This document shows, one piece after another, positions 8,606 through 17,535 of a stretch of 64,000 nt of DNA. The stretch is taken from positions 62,001-126,000 of the forward strand of contig JAERSO010000026.1 of NCBI GenBank assembly GCA_016845585.1. The letters are read 5' to 3'. This DNA comes from Acidimicrobiaceae bacterium. Its GTDB lineage: Bacteria; Actinomycetota; Acidimicrobiia; Acidimicrobiales; Aldehydirespiratoraceae. Below the pieces are notes generated by a model. It did no database searches, had not been told where the DNA came from, and was given only the letters and a program-made list of their open reading frames with translations. Each line of letters opens with the position of its first letter. The first letter of the stretch is position 1. The translations under genes and the position numbers were made by a program.

Positions 8606-9325
8606 ATGGCCAGCGTCGACATCAAGACCCAAGCCGGCAAGTTGGCCGGCACTGCAGAGCTCGCCGACACCGTGTTCGGGCTCGAGCCCAACATCTCGGT
8701 CATGCACCAGGTGGTCACCGCTCAGCTGGCCGCCCGCCGTGCCGGCACGCACTCCACGAAGACTCGTGCCGAGATCCGTGGTGGCGCCGCCAAGCCGTGG
8801 CGTCAGAAGGGCACCGGTCGTGCCCGTGCTGGTAGCTCCAACTCGCCGAATTGGCGTGGTGGCGGCGTCGCCCATGGGCCTCGTCCCCGCGACTACTCGC
8901 AAAAGACCCCCAAGAAGATGGTGAAGCTGGCCCTTCGGTCCGCCCTGTCTGATCGGGCCAGCGACGGCAACGTGATCGTTGTCGACTCGTGGAGCTTCGA
9001 TGCCCCCAAGACCAAGGACGCCATCGCGGCGCTCTCGGCGGTCGGGGCTGAGGGCAAGGTCCTCATGGTGCTCGGTGATGGCGATGCAAATGCCTGGAAG
9101 AGCTTCCGCAACCTCACCAATGTGCACTGTCTGCACGTGGGTGAGCTCAACACCTACGACGTGCTCAACAACGACGTCGTCGTCTTCACGCAGGACACGC
9201 TGCCGACCGGCGCCGAGGCTCAGCCCAAGACCACAGCCAGCACCGACAGCGGGGATTCTGCGGCGGCAGTCCGCAGCGAAGATGCAAACGCTGATGACGT
9301 CGACGAGGCAGGAGAAGAAGAGTGA
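8606..9325 (+). CDS. rplD: 50S ribosomal protein L4 with acidic tail
   Basis: L4 lines the exit tunnel and in many bacteria autoregulates its own operon. The conserved extended loop is clear (KPWRQKGTGRARAGS, then GGGVAHGPRPRDYSQKTPKK). At 239 residues it is some 20-30 residues longer than usual. After the normal end near NDVVVFTQDTLP it carries a Ser/Ala/Asp/Glu-rich tail finishing [10 protein letters not shown]. Similar acidic tails occur on L22 and S3 in the same operon. The stop overlaps the rplW GTG start (GTGA). Confidence 0.96.
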   Translation: MASVDIKTQAGKLAGTAELADTVFGLEPNISVMHQVVTAQLAARRAGTHSTKTRAEIRGGAAKPWRQKGTGRARAGSSNSPNWRGGGVAHGPRPRDYSQKTPKKMVKLALRSALSDRASDGNVIVVDSWSFDAPKTKDAIAALSAVGAEGKVLMVLGDGDANAWKSFRNLTNVHCLHVGELNTYDVLNNDVVVFTQDTLPTGAEAQPKTTASTDSGDSAAAVRSEDANADDVDEAGEEE

Positions 9326-9612
9326 AGGATCATCGTGACGTCCTGATCCGGCCGGTCGTGTCGGAGAAGTCGTACGGTCTCCTCGAGGAGAACGTCTACA
9401 CCTTCGTCGTCGCCCCGAGCGCGTCGAAGCCAGAGATCCGCGACGCCGTCGAGAACTTGTTCGACGTGTCCGTCGTGAAGGTCAACACCCTGAACCGCAA
9501 GGGCAAGCGCAAGCGCAACCGCCGCAACGGCACGTTCGGTCAGCGCTCCAGCGAGAAGCGTGCCCTCGTCACCCTCATCGATGGTGACTCGATCGATCTG
9601 TTCGAGGCCTGA
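9322..9612 (+). CDS. rplW: 50S ribosomal protein L23
   Basis: L23 sits at the tunnel exit and docks trigger factor and SRP. The 96-residue product starts [19 protein letters not shown], the family N-terminus, and includes [15 protein letters not shown] in the loop region. The GTG start at 9322 overlaps the rplD stop by four bases, indicating coupled translation. rplB follows after 2 bp. Confidence 0.96.
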   Translation: MKDHRDVLIRPVVSEKSYGLLEENVYTFVVAPSASKPEIRDAVENLFDVSVVKVNTLNRKGKRKRNRRNGTFGQRSSEKRALVTLIDGDSIDLFEA

Positions 9613-9614
9613 TC

Positions 9615-10451
9615 ATGGCGATTCGCAAGCGTAAGCCCACAAGCCCCGGCCGTCGGTTCCAGACGTCCTCCGACTTTTCGGAGATCACGTCGACCACGCC
9701 GGAGAAGAGCCTGCTGGCTCCGAAGCCGAAGACCGGCGGTCGTAACAACCACGGTCGCAAGACGTCGCGTCATCGTGGTGGTGGCCACAAGCAGCAGTAC
9801 CGCGTCATCGATTTCCATCGCACCAAGGACGGCGTGCCGGCCACGGTCGCCACGATCGAGTACGACCCGAACCGCACCTGCAACATCGCTCTGCTGCACT
9901 ACCACGACGGCGAGAAGCGCTACATCCTGGCGCCTCGCAACCTCGAGGTCGGCGACAAGCTCGAGTCCGGTCAGGGCGCCGAAATCCGTCCCGGCAACTC
10001 GTTGCCGTTGCGCTACATCCCCGTTGGCACCACGGTGCACAACGTGGAGTTGAAGGCCGGAGCGGGCGCCAAGCTCGGTCGCTCTGCCGGTACTTCGATC
10101 CAGCTGGTTGCCAAGGAGGGCGATTTCGCCACCCTGCGTCTGCCCAGCACCGAGATGCGGCGCGTGCCGATCGACTGTCGTGCGACGGTCGGCGAAGTCG
10201 GCAACGCCCAACACGAGCTCATCCAGATCGGCAAGGCCGGCCGCAACCGTTGGAAGGGCGTCAAGCCCCAGTCCCGCGGTGTGGTCATGAACCCGGTCGA
10301 TCACCCCCACGGCGGTGGTGAAGGCAAGACCTCGGGTGGTCGCCACCCGGTTTCTCCTTGGGGCAAGCCCGAGGGCCGTACCCGCCGTTCCAACCAGGAA
10401 TCCGACAAGTTGATCGTGCGCCGTCGCCGGACGCGCGGTTCGCGGAGGTAA
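9615..10451 (+). CDS. rplB: 50S ribosomal protein L2
   Basis: L2 helps join the subunits and shape the peptidyl transferase centre. The 278-residue product has the family length. The most conserved segment, [18 protein letters not shown] with its essential His, is present near the C-terminus, preceded by the SH3-like and OB-fold halves (for example [17 protein letters not shown]). It ends in the usual basic tail [10 protein letters not shown]. It lies between rplW and rpsS in standard order. Confidence 0.97.
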   Translation: MAIRKRKPTSPGRRFQTSSDFSEITSTTPEKSLLAPKPKTGGRNNHGRKTSRHRGGGHKQQYRVIDFHRTKDGVPATVATIEYDPNRTCNIALLHYHDGEKRYILAPRNLEVGDKLESGQGAEIRPGNSLPLRYIPVGTTVHNVELKAGAGAKLGRSAGTSIQLVAKEGDFATLRLPSTEMRRVPIDCRATVGEVGNAQHELIQIGKAGRNRWKGVKPQSRGVVMNPVDHPHGGGEGKTSGGRHPVSPWGKPEGRTRRSNQESDKLIVRRRRTRGSRR

Positions 10452-10456
10452 TTGCA

Positions 10457-10735
10457 ATGCCGCGCAGCCTGAAGAAGGGTCCGTTCGTCGACGATCATCT
10501 CTTGAAGAAGATCGATGCGCTGAACGAGACCGGTGAGAAGAAGGTCGTCAAGACCTGGTCCCGCCGCTCCACCATCATCCCGGACATGATCGGCCACACC
10601 CTGGCCGTTCACGATGGCCGCAAGCACGTCCCGGTGTACGTCACCGAGTCGATGATCGGTCACAAGCTCGGTGAGTTCGCCCCCACCCGCACGTTCAAGT
10701 TCCATGCGGGCCAGGAGCGAGGTGCTCGCCGATGA
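10457..10735 (+). CDS. rpsS: 30S ribosomal protein S19
   Basis: S19 is a 30S head protein that forms a heterodimer with S13. The ATG at 10457 gives a 92-residue protein starting [19 protein letters not shown], the exact family start; an in-frame extension to 10358 would overlap rplB and is rejected. It contains [20 protein letters not shown] and ends at a TGA overlapping the rplV ATG (ATGA). Confidence 0.97.
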   Translation: MPRSLKKGPFVDDHLLKKIDALNETGEKKVVKTWSRRSTIIPDMIGHTLAVHDGRKHVPVYVTESMIGHKLGEFAPTRTFKFHAGQERGARR

Positions 10736-11598
10736 CCGCCGCGAAGACCAACGAGCGTCCGGGCACCCGGGCCAAGGCGAGCCATGTGCGCTCGTCGGCC
10801 TACAAAGCCCGTGAGGTGCTCAACGAGATCCGTGGCAAGAGCTATGCCGAGGCCGCCGAGATCCTGGCGTTCTCCGAGCGTGGCATCGCCCGCGACATCT
10901 TGAAGGTGCTCGACTCGGCTGCCGCCAACGCCGAGCACAACGACGGCCAGCTGGCCGAGGAGCTCTTCGTTTCGGCGTGCTACGCCGACGAGGGTCCCAC
11001 GCTGAAGCGCTGGCGTCCTCGTGCTCGCGGTCGTGCGACGCGTATCCGCAAGCGCACCTGCCACATCACGGTCATCGTGAGCCGCTACGACGACGTCACC
11101 CTCGACGCACTTCGTGAGCGCGAGGCTGCTTCGGGCCGCGCCGGTTCCAGCGTCGCCGCCGAGGCTCGCCGAGCCCGTGTCGCTCAGTCGAAGGCTCGTG
11201 AAGAGGCCGCTCACGATCATGACCATGACCATGAGGACGAGGAAGCAACGATCGAGGAGCAGGCCTCCGAGATCGTCGAGGCGACCGCCGCATCGATGCT
11301 CGCGGCCGATGAGGACTATGACGGCGAAAAGGCCGACTCCGACCAGGACTCCATCGTCGATGCCGAGGATGCGACTCCATTCGGTCCCCTCAGCCATGCT
11401 CCGCTCGAGGACGTGCACGAGGCACCTGACGGCTACCCGATCAAGGGCAACGCCGATTCGATGAAGTACCACCAGCCCGAGGGCCGTTGGTTCGAACAGA
11501 CCGTCGCCGAAGTGTGGTTCGCCACCGCCGAGGCCGCCGAGGAAGCCGGTTTCACCGAAGCCGGCACCAAGGCCACTGGCGAAGGCGAAGAGGAATAG
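10732..11598 (+). CDS. rplV: 50S ribosomal protein L22 with long C-terminal extension
   Basis: Residues 1-120 are a normal L22, with [20 protein letters not shown], the tunnel-lining beta hairpin [20 protein letters not shown] and the terminal [11 protein letters not shown]. The protein then continues to residue 288, about 170 residues more than standard L22. The extension holds an Arg/Ala-rich helix (124-160), a short [11 protein letters not shown] run (161-171), a long acidic linker, and at 232-278 a compact module with [19 protein letters not shown] and [12 protein letters not shown]. That module resembles a small domain (called sunset in some annotations) appended to diverse actinobacterial proteins, including nucleases. 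The N-terminal start overlaps rpsS. Confidence 0.95.
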   Translation: MTAAKTNERPGTRAKASHVRSSAYKAREVLNEIRGKSYAEAAEILAFSERGIARDILKVLDSAAANAEHNDGQLAEELFVSACYADEGPTLKRWRPRARGRATRIRKRTCHITVIVSRYDDVTLDALREREAASGRAGSSVAAEARRARVAQSKAREEAAHDHDHDHEDEEATIEEQASEIVEATAASMLAADEDYDGEKADSDQDSIVDAEDATPFGPLSHAPLEDVHEAPDGYPIKGNADSMKYHQPEGRWFEQTVAEVWFATAEAAEEAGFTEAGTKATGEGEEE

Positions 11599-11601
11599 AT
11601 C

Positions 11602-12510
11602 ATGGGTCAAAAGATCAACCCCTACGGCTTCCGCCTGGGAATCACCACCGATTGGAAGAGCCGCTGGTTCGCCGATCGCCAGGAATATGCCGACAACGTC
11701 GTCGAGGATTGGAAGATCCGTGACTACCTGCTGGGCGAGCTTCCCCACGCGGCCATCAGCCGTGTCGAGGTGGAGCGCACTCGTGAGCGTCTGCGTGTCG
11801 ACGTGCACACCGCCCGTCCCGGCATCGTCATCGGTCGCCGTGGATCTGAAGCCGACCGTCTCCGTGCCGGTCTCACCTCGATCAGCGGCAACCCGAAGGT
11901 TCAGCTGAACATCCAGGAGATCAAGCAGCCCGAACTCGACGCTGCGCTGATCGCCCAGGGCATCGCCGACCAGCTCGCTGGTCGTGTGGCGTTCCGTCGT
12001 GCCATGAAGCGCGCCGTGCAGAACGCTCAGAAGGCCGGCGCACTCGGCATCCGGGTCCAGTGCTCGGGCCGCCTCGGCGGTTCGGAAATGGCCCGCACCG
12101 AGTGGTACCGCGAAGGTCGTGTGCCGCTGCACACCCTGCGTGCCGACGTCGACTACGGCTTCCGTGAGGCTCGCACCACCGCAGGTCGCATCGGTGTGAA
12201 GGTGTGGCTCTACAAGGGCGACATCCTCCCGTACAAGACCCAGACCGAGGACAAGGCCACGCTCGAGGCTGCCATGGCTGCCGGCGAGACCAGTGGTCAG
12301 GCCAAGCCCCGCAAGATCGTTTCGAGCGCTGCCGCTCGCAAGCGTGTCGCCACCCCCGAGACCGACGCTGACGTCGAGGTCGAGGAAGAGCCGGCACCGC
12401 TGATCAAGGAAGCGGATCCTGAATTCGAGAAGCTCCTCGACGAGGAAGACGCCATCGAGGCGTCCACTCGTGAGCAGAGCGAGACCCCGCATTTCCGGGC
12501 GAACGACTGA
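11602..12510 (+). CDS. rpsC: 30S ribosomal protein S3 with acidic tail
   Basis: S3 lies at the mRNA entry site of the 30S head. The 302-residue product contains the KH-domain GxxG loop in [17 protein letters not shown] and the conserved C-terminal half ([20 protein letters not shown], then [19 protein letters not shown]). The core ends near residue 210-220. The last 80 residues form a basic-then-acidic tail rich in Glu and Asp ([26 protein letters not shown]). Actinobacterial S3 proteins are often extended, but the acidic character matches L4 and L22 in this operon. Confidence 0.96.
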   Translation: MGQKINPYGFRLGITTDWKSRWFADRQEYADNVVEDWKIRDYLLGELPHAAISRVEVERTRERLRVDVHTARPGIVIGRRGSEADRLRAGLTSISGNPKVQLNIQEIKQPELDAALIAQGIADQLAGRVAFRRAMKRAVQNAQKAGALGIRVQCSGRLGGSEMARTEWYREGRVPLHTLRADVDYGFREARTTAGRIGVKVWLYKGDILPYKTQTEDKATLEAAMAAGETSGQAKPRKIVSSAAARKRVATPETDADVEVEEEPAPLIKEADPEFEKLLDEEDAIEASTREQSETPHFRAND

Positions 12511-12520
12511 GGTTGTTGTC

Positions 12521-12937
12521 ATGTTGATGCCCAAGAAGGTCAAGCACCGCAAACAGCACCGGGGACGCACCAAGGGTGTGTCGAAGGGACGCACCGAGGT
12601 CACCTATGGCGACTTCGGCATCCAGGCCCTCGAGCCTGGTTGGATCACCGCTCGTCAGATCGAAGCGGCTCGTATCGCCATGACCCGTCACATCAAGCGT
12701 GGCGGCAAGGTGTGGATCAACGTCTTCCCGGACAAACCCGTCACGCAGAAGCCCGCGGAAACCCGCATGGGTTCAGGCAAGGGCAACCCCGAACACTGGG
12801 TTGCTGTCGTGAAGCCCGGCAAGGTCATGTTCGAGCTGACCTACCACGACGAGGAAGTCGCTCGCGGCGCCATCGATCGTGCAATCCAGAAGCTGCCCGT
12901 CAAGGCGCGCTTCGTGAGTCGTGAGGAGTCATTCTGA
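12521..12937 (+). CDS. rplP: 50S ribosomal protein L16
   Basis: L16 is a 50S protein near the A site. The ATG at 12521 gives 138 residues starting [15 protein letters not shown], the family N-terminus; the open frame upstream to 12470 overlaps rpsC and is rejected. Conserved [15 protein letters not shown] and the [10 protein letters not shown]-type stretch ([10 protein letters not shown] here) are present. The stop overlaps the rpmC ATG by one base (TGATG). Confidence 0.97.
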   Translation: MLMPKKVKHRKQHRGRTKGVSKGRTEVTYGDFGIQALEPGWITARQIEAARIAMTRHIKRGGKVWINVFPDKPVTQKPAETRMGSGKGNPEHWVAVVKPGKVMFELTYHDEEVARGAIDRAIQKLPVKARFVSREESF

Positions 12938-13173
12938 TGGCGAAGGCAAAGCTGCTCGCCGACCTCGGCGACACCGACCTCATCGAGAAGCTCGCCGATG
13001 CGAAGGAAGAGCTGTTCAACCTGCGCTTCCAGCTCGCCACGGGCCAGCTCGACAACCCGGCCCGCGTCCGGCAGGTCAAGAAGGAAATCGCTCGCATCAA
13101 CACTGAGATGCGGGCCCGCGAGATCGCCGATGCCGACGCCATGGCGTCCACGGCGAGCGGAGAGGAAAGCTAA
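12937..13173 (+). CDS. rpmC: 50S ribosomal protein L29
   Basis: L29 is a small helical-hairpin protein beside the tunnel exit. The 78-residue product carries [19 protein letters not shown], the family signature. Start and stop overlap its neighbours by one base each (TGATG with rplP and TAATG with rpsQ), so the three are translationally coupled. Confidence 0.96.
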   Translation: MAKAKLLADLGDTDLIEKLADAKEELFNLRFQLATGQLDNPARVRQVKKEIARINTEMRAREIADADAMASTASGEES

Positions 13174-13445
13174 TGGCTGAAGAGACTGAAGCTCGCGACA
13201 ACGCCCGCAAGGTCCGCGAAGGCATGGTCGTGTCCGACAAGATGGACAAGACCGCCGTCGTCGAGACCGTCGACCGTGTGCGGCACCGCCGCTACGCCAA
13301 GACCGTGCAGCGCAACAAGAAGCTCCACGTGCACGATGAGGAGAACACCCTCAACGTGGGCGACCGTGTGCGCGTGCAAGAGACCCGACCGCTGTCGAAG
13401 AACAAGCGCTGGCGTCTCGTTGAAGTGCTGGAGCGTGCCAAGTGA
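13173..13445 (+). CDS. rpsQ: 30S ribosomal protein S17
   Basis: S17 is a primary 16S rRNA binder with an OB fold. The 90-residue product has [19 protein letters not shown] at the first strands and [16 protein letters not shown] at the end. The N-terminus is about ten residues longer than in E. coli, as in other actinobacteria. The final TGA overlaps the rplN GTG start (GTGA). Confidence 0.96.
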   Translation: MAEETEARDNARKVREGMVVSDKMDKTAVVETVDRVRHRRYAKTVQRNKKLHVHDEENTLNVGDRVRVQETRPLSKNKRWRLVEVLERAK

Positions 13446-13810
13446 TCCAGCAGGAATCCCGTCTTCGGGTCGCTGACAACTCGGGCGCCAAGGAGGTCTT
13501 GTGCATCAAGGTCCTCGGCGGTTCGAAGCGTCGCTATGCCTCGATCGGCGACGTCTTCGTCGCCACGGTCAAGGATGCGATCCCAGGCGCTCAGGTCAAG
13601 AAGGGTGACGTCGTGAAGTGCGTCGTCGTCCGTGTGAAGAAGGAAAAGCGTCGTCCGGACGGGTCATACATCCGTTTCGACGAGAACGCTGCCGTGCTCA
13701 TCAATGAGCAGAAGCAGCCGCGCGGCACCCGCATCTTCGGCCCGGTCGGTCGTGAACTGCGTGACAAGCAGTTCATGCGCATCGTGTCGTTGGCGCCGGA
13801 GGTTCTCTGA
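13442..13810 (+). CDS. rplN: 50S ribosomal protein L14
   Basis: L14 is an intersubunit-bridge protein and the docking site for ribosome silencing factors. The GTG start at 13442, overlapping rpsQ, gives 122 residues beginning [18 protein letters not shown], the invariant family start. [14 protein letters not shown] and [11 protein letters not shown] complete a standard L14. The stop is coupled to rplX (TGATG). Confidence 0.97.
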   Translation: MIQQESRLRVADNSGAKEVLCIKVLGGSKRRYASIGDVFVATVKDAIPGAQVKKGDVVKCVVVRVKKEKRRPDGSYIRFDENAAVLINEQKQPRGTRIFGPVGRELRDKQFMRIVSLAPEVL

Positions 13811-14133
13811 TGTCCAAAGCCTCGATGAAGATCATCAAGGGCGACCGTGTCGTGGTCCTGTCCGGCAAGGACAAGGGCGCCGAGGGCGTCGTCGAACGCG
13901 CCATCCCCGAGGCCGGCAAGGTCATCGTGGACGGTGTGAACATCGCCAAGAAGCACCAGGCGCCCACCCGCGCCGATCAGCAGGGCGGCATCATCGACAA
14001 GGCCATGCCGATCGACGTCTCGAACGTCGCCGTCGTGAGCCCCAAGGACGGCAAGGCCACGCGCGTCGGTTACAAGCTCAACGACGACGGCACCAAGGTC
14101 CGAATCTGCAAGCGCACGGGAGCTGAACTCTGA
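13810..14133 (+). CDS. rplX: 50S ribosomal protein L24
   Basis: L24 initiates 50S assembly. The 107-residue product has the KOW motif in [16 protein letters not shown] and the conserved [14 protein letters not shown]. Its final TGA shares a base with the rplE ATG, continuing the coupled run. Confidence 0.96.
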   Translation: MSKASMKIIKGDRVVVLSGKDKGAEGVVERAIPEAGKVIVDGVNIAKKHQAPTRADQQGGIIDKAMPIDVSNVAVVSPKDGKATRVGYKLNDDGTKVRICKRTGAEL

Positions 14134-14699
14134 TGAGTACTGCAACGCTCACCCCCCGCCTTCGCACGAAGTACAACGAGGAGATCAAGCAGGCGCTGCA
14201 CGCCGAGCTCGAGCTCCCCAACGTGATGCTCGTGCCCAAGATCGAGAAGATCGTCCTCAACATGGGTGTCGGCGATGCCGTCGCCCAGGCGAAGCTTCTC
14301 GAAGGCGCCGTCTCCGACATGGAGACCATCGCCGGCCAGAAGGCCGTCATCACCCGTGCCAAGAAGTCGCTCGCCAGTTTCAAGCTGCGTGAGGGTCAGG
14401 CCATCGGCTGCAAGGTCACCTTGCGCGGTGACCGCATGTACGAATTCCTCGATCGCCTCATCTCGCTGGCGATCCCGCGAATTCGCGACTTCCGAGGCCT
14501 GTCGCCGAAGTCATTCGACGGCAACGGCAACTACACGTTCGGTGTGACCGAACAGCTCATGTTCCCCGAGATCGACTACGACAAGGTTGATACCACGCGG
14601 GGAATGGACATCACGATCGTCACCACGGCGAAGACCAACGACCACGGGCGCGCATTGCTCGCGGCGTTCGATTTCCCGTTCCGACGCGAGGGGCAGTGA
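14133..14699 (+). CDS. rplE: 50S ribosomal protein L5
   Basis: L5 binds 5S rRNA and forms part of the central protuberance. The 188-residue product has the canonical [16 protein letters not shown] and [20 protein letters not shown] segments and ends DFPFRREGQ. It is followed after 3 bp by the zinc-type S14. Confidence 0.97.
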   Translation: MSTATLTPRLRTKYNEEIKQALHAELELPNVMLVPKIEKIVLNMGVGDAVAQAKLLEGAVSDMETIAGQKAVITRAKKSLASFKLREGQAIGCKVTLRGDRMYEFLDRLISLAIPRIRDFRGLSPKSFDGNGNYTFGVTEQLMFPEIDYDKVDTTRGMDITIVTTAKTNDHGRALLAAFDFPFRREGQ

Positions 14700-14702
14700 C
14701 CC

Positions 14703-14888
14703 ATGGCTAAGAAAGCACTCCGCGAAAAGCAACAGCGCACCCCCAAGTTCAAGGTGCGCTCCTACACCCGTTGTCGCCGTTGTGGGCGACCGCACTCGGT
14801 GTACCGCAAGTTCGGCCTCTGCCGAATTTGTCTCCGCAAGATGGCGCATGCCGGCGAACTGCCGGGCGTCAAGAAGGCCAGCTGGTAG
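14703..14888 (+). CDS. rpsZ: 30S ribosomal protein S14 type Z (zinc form)
   Basis: S14 is a 30S head protein. This is the short 61-residue form with four zinc-ligand cysteines, Cys24/Cys27 and Cys40/Cys43 (CRRCGRPHS and CRICLRK). Many actinobacteria also carry a zinc-independent S14 elsewhere for Zn starvation; none is in this window. TAGGAGGTG overlaps its stop and serves as the ribosome binding site of rpsH. Confidence 0.97.
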   Translation: MAKKALREKQQRTPKFKVRSYTRCRRCGRPHSVYRKFGLCRICLRKMAHAGELPGVKKASW

Positions 14889-14902
14889 GAGGTGGCACGA
14901 CG

Positions 14903-15307
14903 ATGACAATGACTGATCCGATCTCCGACATGCTCACCCGCATCCGCAACGCCAATGTGGCGATGCACGATGAGGTGTCCATGCCTTCCTCGAAGCAGAA
15001 GGTGGCGCTCGCCAAGGTTCTGGAGAAGGAGGGCTACATCAGCTCCTTCGCCGAAGCCGACAATGGTGAGAAGCCCGGCAAGACGCTGACCATCGAGATG
15101 AAGTACAGCCCCGAGCGGGCCCGTGTCATCTCCGGTCTCAAGCGTGTGTCCAAGCCCGGCCTGCGCATCTACCGTCAGCGCAACGAGATCCCCCGTGTTC
15201 AGGGTGGCCTCGGTGTGGCGGTGGTGTCGACCAACAAGGGCCTGATGTCCGACCGCGAAGCACGGAAGAACCGCATGGGCGGCGAAATCCTGTGCTTCGT
15301 CTGGTGA
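14903..15307 (+). CDS. rpsH: 30S ribosomal protein S8
   Basis: S8 is a primary binder of the 16S central domain and the autorepressor of spc operons in E. coli. The ATG at 14903 follows AGGAGGTG at 8-9 nt and gives 134 residues starting MTMTDPISDMLTRIRNA; an ATG two codons later is an alternative. The conserved C-terminal GLGVAVVSTNKGLMSDREAR is present. Confidence 0.96.
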   Translation: MTMTDPISDMLTRIRNANVAMHDEVSMPSSKQKVALAKVLEKEGYISSFAEADNGEKPGKTLTIEMKYSPERARVISGLKRVSKPGLRIYRQRNEIPRVQGGLGVAVVSTNKGLMSDREARKNRMGGEILCFVW

Positions 15308-15317
15308 GGAGGCTGGT

Positions 15318-15857
15318 ATGTCCCGCGTAGGCAACGCTCCCATCACCGTCCCGAGTGGCGTCGAGATCTCGATCTCCGGCGACACGGTCTCGGTCAAGGG
15401 TTCCAAGGGCACCCTCGAACAGGGCCTCAAGGGCGGCATCACCGTGCGCGAAGACGAGGGCACCCTCGTCGTCGAGCGCTCCGACGAAACCGGCGAGTCC
15501 AAGGCCCTTCACGGGCTGACGCGTTCGCTGGTCCAGAACATGATCATCGGTGTCTCCGAGGGCTTCGTGAAGGAGCTCCAGATCCAGGGCGTCGGCTACC
15601 GAGCCACGGCCAAGGGCAGTAACGCCCTCGAGCTGGCGCTGGGCTACAGCCACCCGGTGAACATCACTGCGCCCGAGGGCATCGAGTTCGATGTTCCCGT
15701 GCAGACGCAGATCTTTGTCAAGGGAATCGACAAGCAGCTCGTCGGCCAGGTTGCGGCCGACATTCGCAAGTGGCGCAAGCCCGAGCCGTACAAGGGCAAG
15801 GGCATTCGCTACGCCGGCGAGCGTGTGATTCGTAAAGCTGGAAAGGCGGCCAAGTAA
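15318..15857 (+). CDS. rplF: 50S ribosomal protein L6
   Basis: L6 is a two-domain protein near the sarcin-ricin loop. The 179-residue product begins [17 protein letters not shown] and contains [10 protein letters not shown] and the C-terminal [14 protein letters not shown] signature. GAGGAGGC lies upstream of the start, one of the stronger ribosome binding sites in the cluster. The stop overlaps rplR (TAATG). Confidence 0.97.
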   Translation: MSRVGNAPITVPSGVEISISGDTVSVKGSKGTLEQGLKGGITVREDEGTLVVERSDETGESKALHGLTRSLVQNMIIGVSEGFVKELQIQGVGYRATAKGSNALELALGYSHPVNITAPEGIEFDVPVQTQIFVKGIDKQLVGQVAADIRKWRKPEPYKGKGIRYAGERVIRKAGKAAK

Positions 15858-16222
15858 TGGCAGTTTCCGCCAAGAAGCGTCGCGACGACCGCATTCGCCG
15901 CCACCGTCGGGTTCGCAAGAACCTGCGCGGCAGCGCCGAGCGTCCCCGTGTCGCCGTGTTCCGTTCCAACAAGCACATCTCGGCTCAGGTCATCGACGAC
16001 CTCACCGGTGTGACGCTCGCCGCGGTCTCCACCACGGAGGCGGCGCTGCGCAGCGACAACAATGGCAACGTCGATGCTGCCGCCAAGGCCGGCGCTCTGC
16101 TCGCAGAGCGCGCCAAGGCTGCCGGTATCGAAGCTGTCGTCTTTGACCGTGGTGGATTCCGCTACCACGGCCGGGTTGCGGCGCTCGCCGACGCAGCCCG
16201 CGAGGGAGGATTGAAGTTCTGA
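15857..16222 (+). CDS. rplR: 50S ribosomal protein L18
   Basis: L18 binds 5S rRNA with L5. The 121-residue product has [18 protein letters not shown] at the basic N-terminus and the [20 protein letters not shown] signature at the end. One-base start/stop overlaps connect it to rplF and rpsE. Confidence 0.96.
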   Translation: MAVSAKKRRDDRIRRHRRVRKNLRGSAERPRVAVFRSNKHISAQVIDDLTGVTLAAVSTTEAALRSDNNGNVDAAAKAGALLAERAKAAGIEAVVFDRGGFRYHGRVAALADAAREGGLKF

Positions 16223-16821
16223 TGGCTTTCCAACGCAACGAACGCGAACCGAACCCCCGTGACGGCGGCGAAGGCCTCCGCGAGTCCCGCGTCATCAACA
16301 TCAACCGTGTCGCCAAGGTCGTCAAGGGCGGTCGTCGTTTCTCCTTCACCGCTCTCGTGGTGATCGGTGACGGTGCCGGTCAGGTCGGTCTCGGCTACGG
16401 CAAGGCCAAGGAAGTGCCCCTGGCCATCCAGAAGGGCACCGAAGAGGCCCGTCGCAACCTGTTCAAGGTGGCGATGGCCGGTTCCACCATCGTCCATGAG
16501 ACGATCGGTGAGCTGGGTGCCGGCCGAGTCATGCTCAAGCCTGCGGCTCCCGGCACCGGCGTGATCGCCGGTGGTGCTGCCCGTGCCATCCTCGAAGAGG
16601 CCGGCATCCACGACGTGCTCTGCAAGTCGCTTGGTTCGCCCAACCACATCAATGTGGCTCGCGCCACCATTGCGGGTCTGAAGGATCAGCGCCGCCCCGA
16701 CGAGATCGCTCGTCTTCGTGGTCTCGACCCCGAAGAGTTCCTCCCGCCGGCCCTGTGGAAGGCCTATCAGGAATCCGAGCGGGGCCCCGACGCCCCCGCC
16801 GAGTCGACTGAGGTGTCGTGA
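16222..16821 (+). CDS. rpsE: 30S ribosomal protein S5
   Basis: S5 takes part in decoding fidelity and mRNA helicase activity. The 199-residue product carries the dsRBD-like N-terminal domain ([19 protein letters not shown], then [15 protein letters not shown]) and the C-terminal domain with [19 protein letters not shown] and the [15 protein letters not shown] loop. The C-terminus ends in a short acidic stretch. The stop overlaps the rpmD ATG. Confidence 0.97.
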   Translation: MAFQRNEREPNPRDGGEGLRESRVININRVAKVVKGGRRFSFTALVVIGDGAGQVGLGYGKAKEVPLAIQKGTEEARRNLFKVAMAGSTIVHETIGELGAGRVMLKPAAPGTGVIAGGAARAILEEAGIHDVLCKSLGSPNHINVARATIAGLKDQRRPDEIARLRGLDPEEFLPPALWKAYQESERGPDAPAESTEVS

Positions 16822-17003
16822 TGGCGCTGAAGGTCACCCAGGTCAAGTCCAACATCGGCTGCAAGCCCAAGCAGCGCGGCACCCTTCGTGCCCTCGGTCT
16901 GCGCGGCATCGGTCGCACCAACACCCTTCCCGATCGCCCGGAGATCCGCGGCATGATCGCTCGGGTGCCCCATCTCGTCAGTGTCGAGGAGACGGACGAA
17001 TGA
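16821..17003 (+). CDS. rpmD: 50S ribosomal protein L30
   Basis: L30 is a small 50S protein absent from some bacteria. The 60-residue product reads [20 protein letters not shown], followed by TLRALGLRGIGRTN, the family core. The ATG at 16821 is chosen over an in-frame GTG one codon earlier because it overlaps the S5 stop and matches the usual start. The stop overlaps the rplO ATG (ATGA). Confidence 0.95.
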   Translation: MALKVTQVKSNIGCKPKQRGTLRALGLRGIGRTNTLPDRPEIRGMIARVPHLVSVEETDE

Positions 17004-17494
17004 GTATCAAGATCCACGATCTCGAGCCGGCTGACGGCTCCAACAAGCGGGGCAAGCGCAAGGCCCGTGGTATTGGTGGCAAGGGTGGCAAGACCGCCGG
17101 CCGTGGCACCAAGGGCCAGCGCGCTCGCAACACCGTTCCGATCGGTTTCGAGGGTGGCCAGATGCCCCTCCTGCAGCGGGTTCCGAAGCTCCGTGGCTTC
17201 ACCAACCCGTTCCGCGTGGAGTACCAGGCCATCAACCTCGACACCATCGCCGAGTCCGGCCTCAGCGAGGTCTCCCCGGAGACCCTGTTGGCGAGCGGTC
17301 TCGTTTCGAAGGGCGCGCTCGTCAAGGTCCTCGGTCGCGGCGAGCTCAGCTCCGCGGTGACGGTGAAGGCACACGCCTTCTCGAAGTCCGCCGAAGCAGC
17401 TATCACCGCTGCGGGCGGTACTGTCGAGAAGCTCGATCTGCCGTGGAGCGTTCGTCCCTCGCACGGCAGCTTCAGCCAACACACCAACCGCTGA
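17000..17494 (+). CDS. rplO: 50S ribosomal protein L15
   Basis: L15 is a late-assembly 50S protein. The ATG at 17000 gives 164 residues starting MSIKIHDLEPADGSNKRGKR, with the Gly-rich GIGGKGGKTAGRGTKGQ and the FEGGQMPLLQRVPKLRGF segment. It precedes secY by 41 bp, the standard spc-operon junction. Confidence 0.96.
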   Translation: MSIKIHDLEPADGSNKRGKRKARGIGGKGGKTAGRGTKGQRARNTVPIGFEGGQMPLLQRVPKLRGFTNPFRVEYQAINLDTIAESGLSEVSPETLLASGLVSKGALVKVLGRGELSSAVTVKAHAFSKSAEAAITAAGGTVEKLDLPWSVRPSHGSFSQHTNR

Positions 17495-17535
17495 TCCGGA
17501 GTCGCCGTCAGGCGACAACCTGCAGGAGATTGCTC

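Noticed and set aside
11218-11245. HDHDHDH run in L22 as a metal-binding or chaperone site
   Set aside because: Only three HD repeats inside an acidic linker; too little to claim metal binding.
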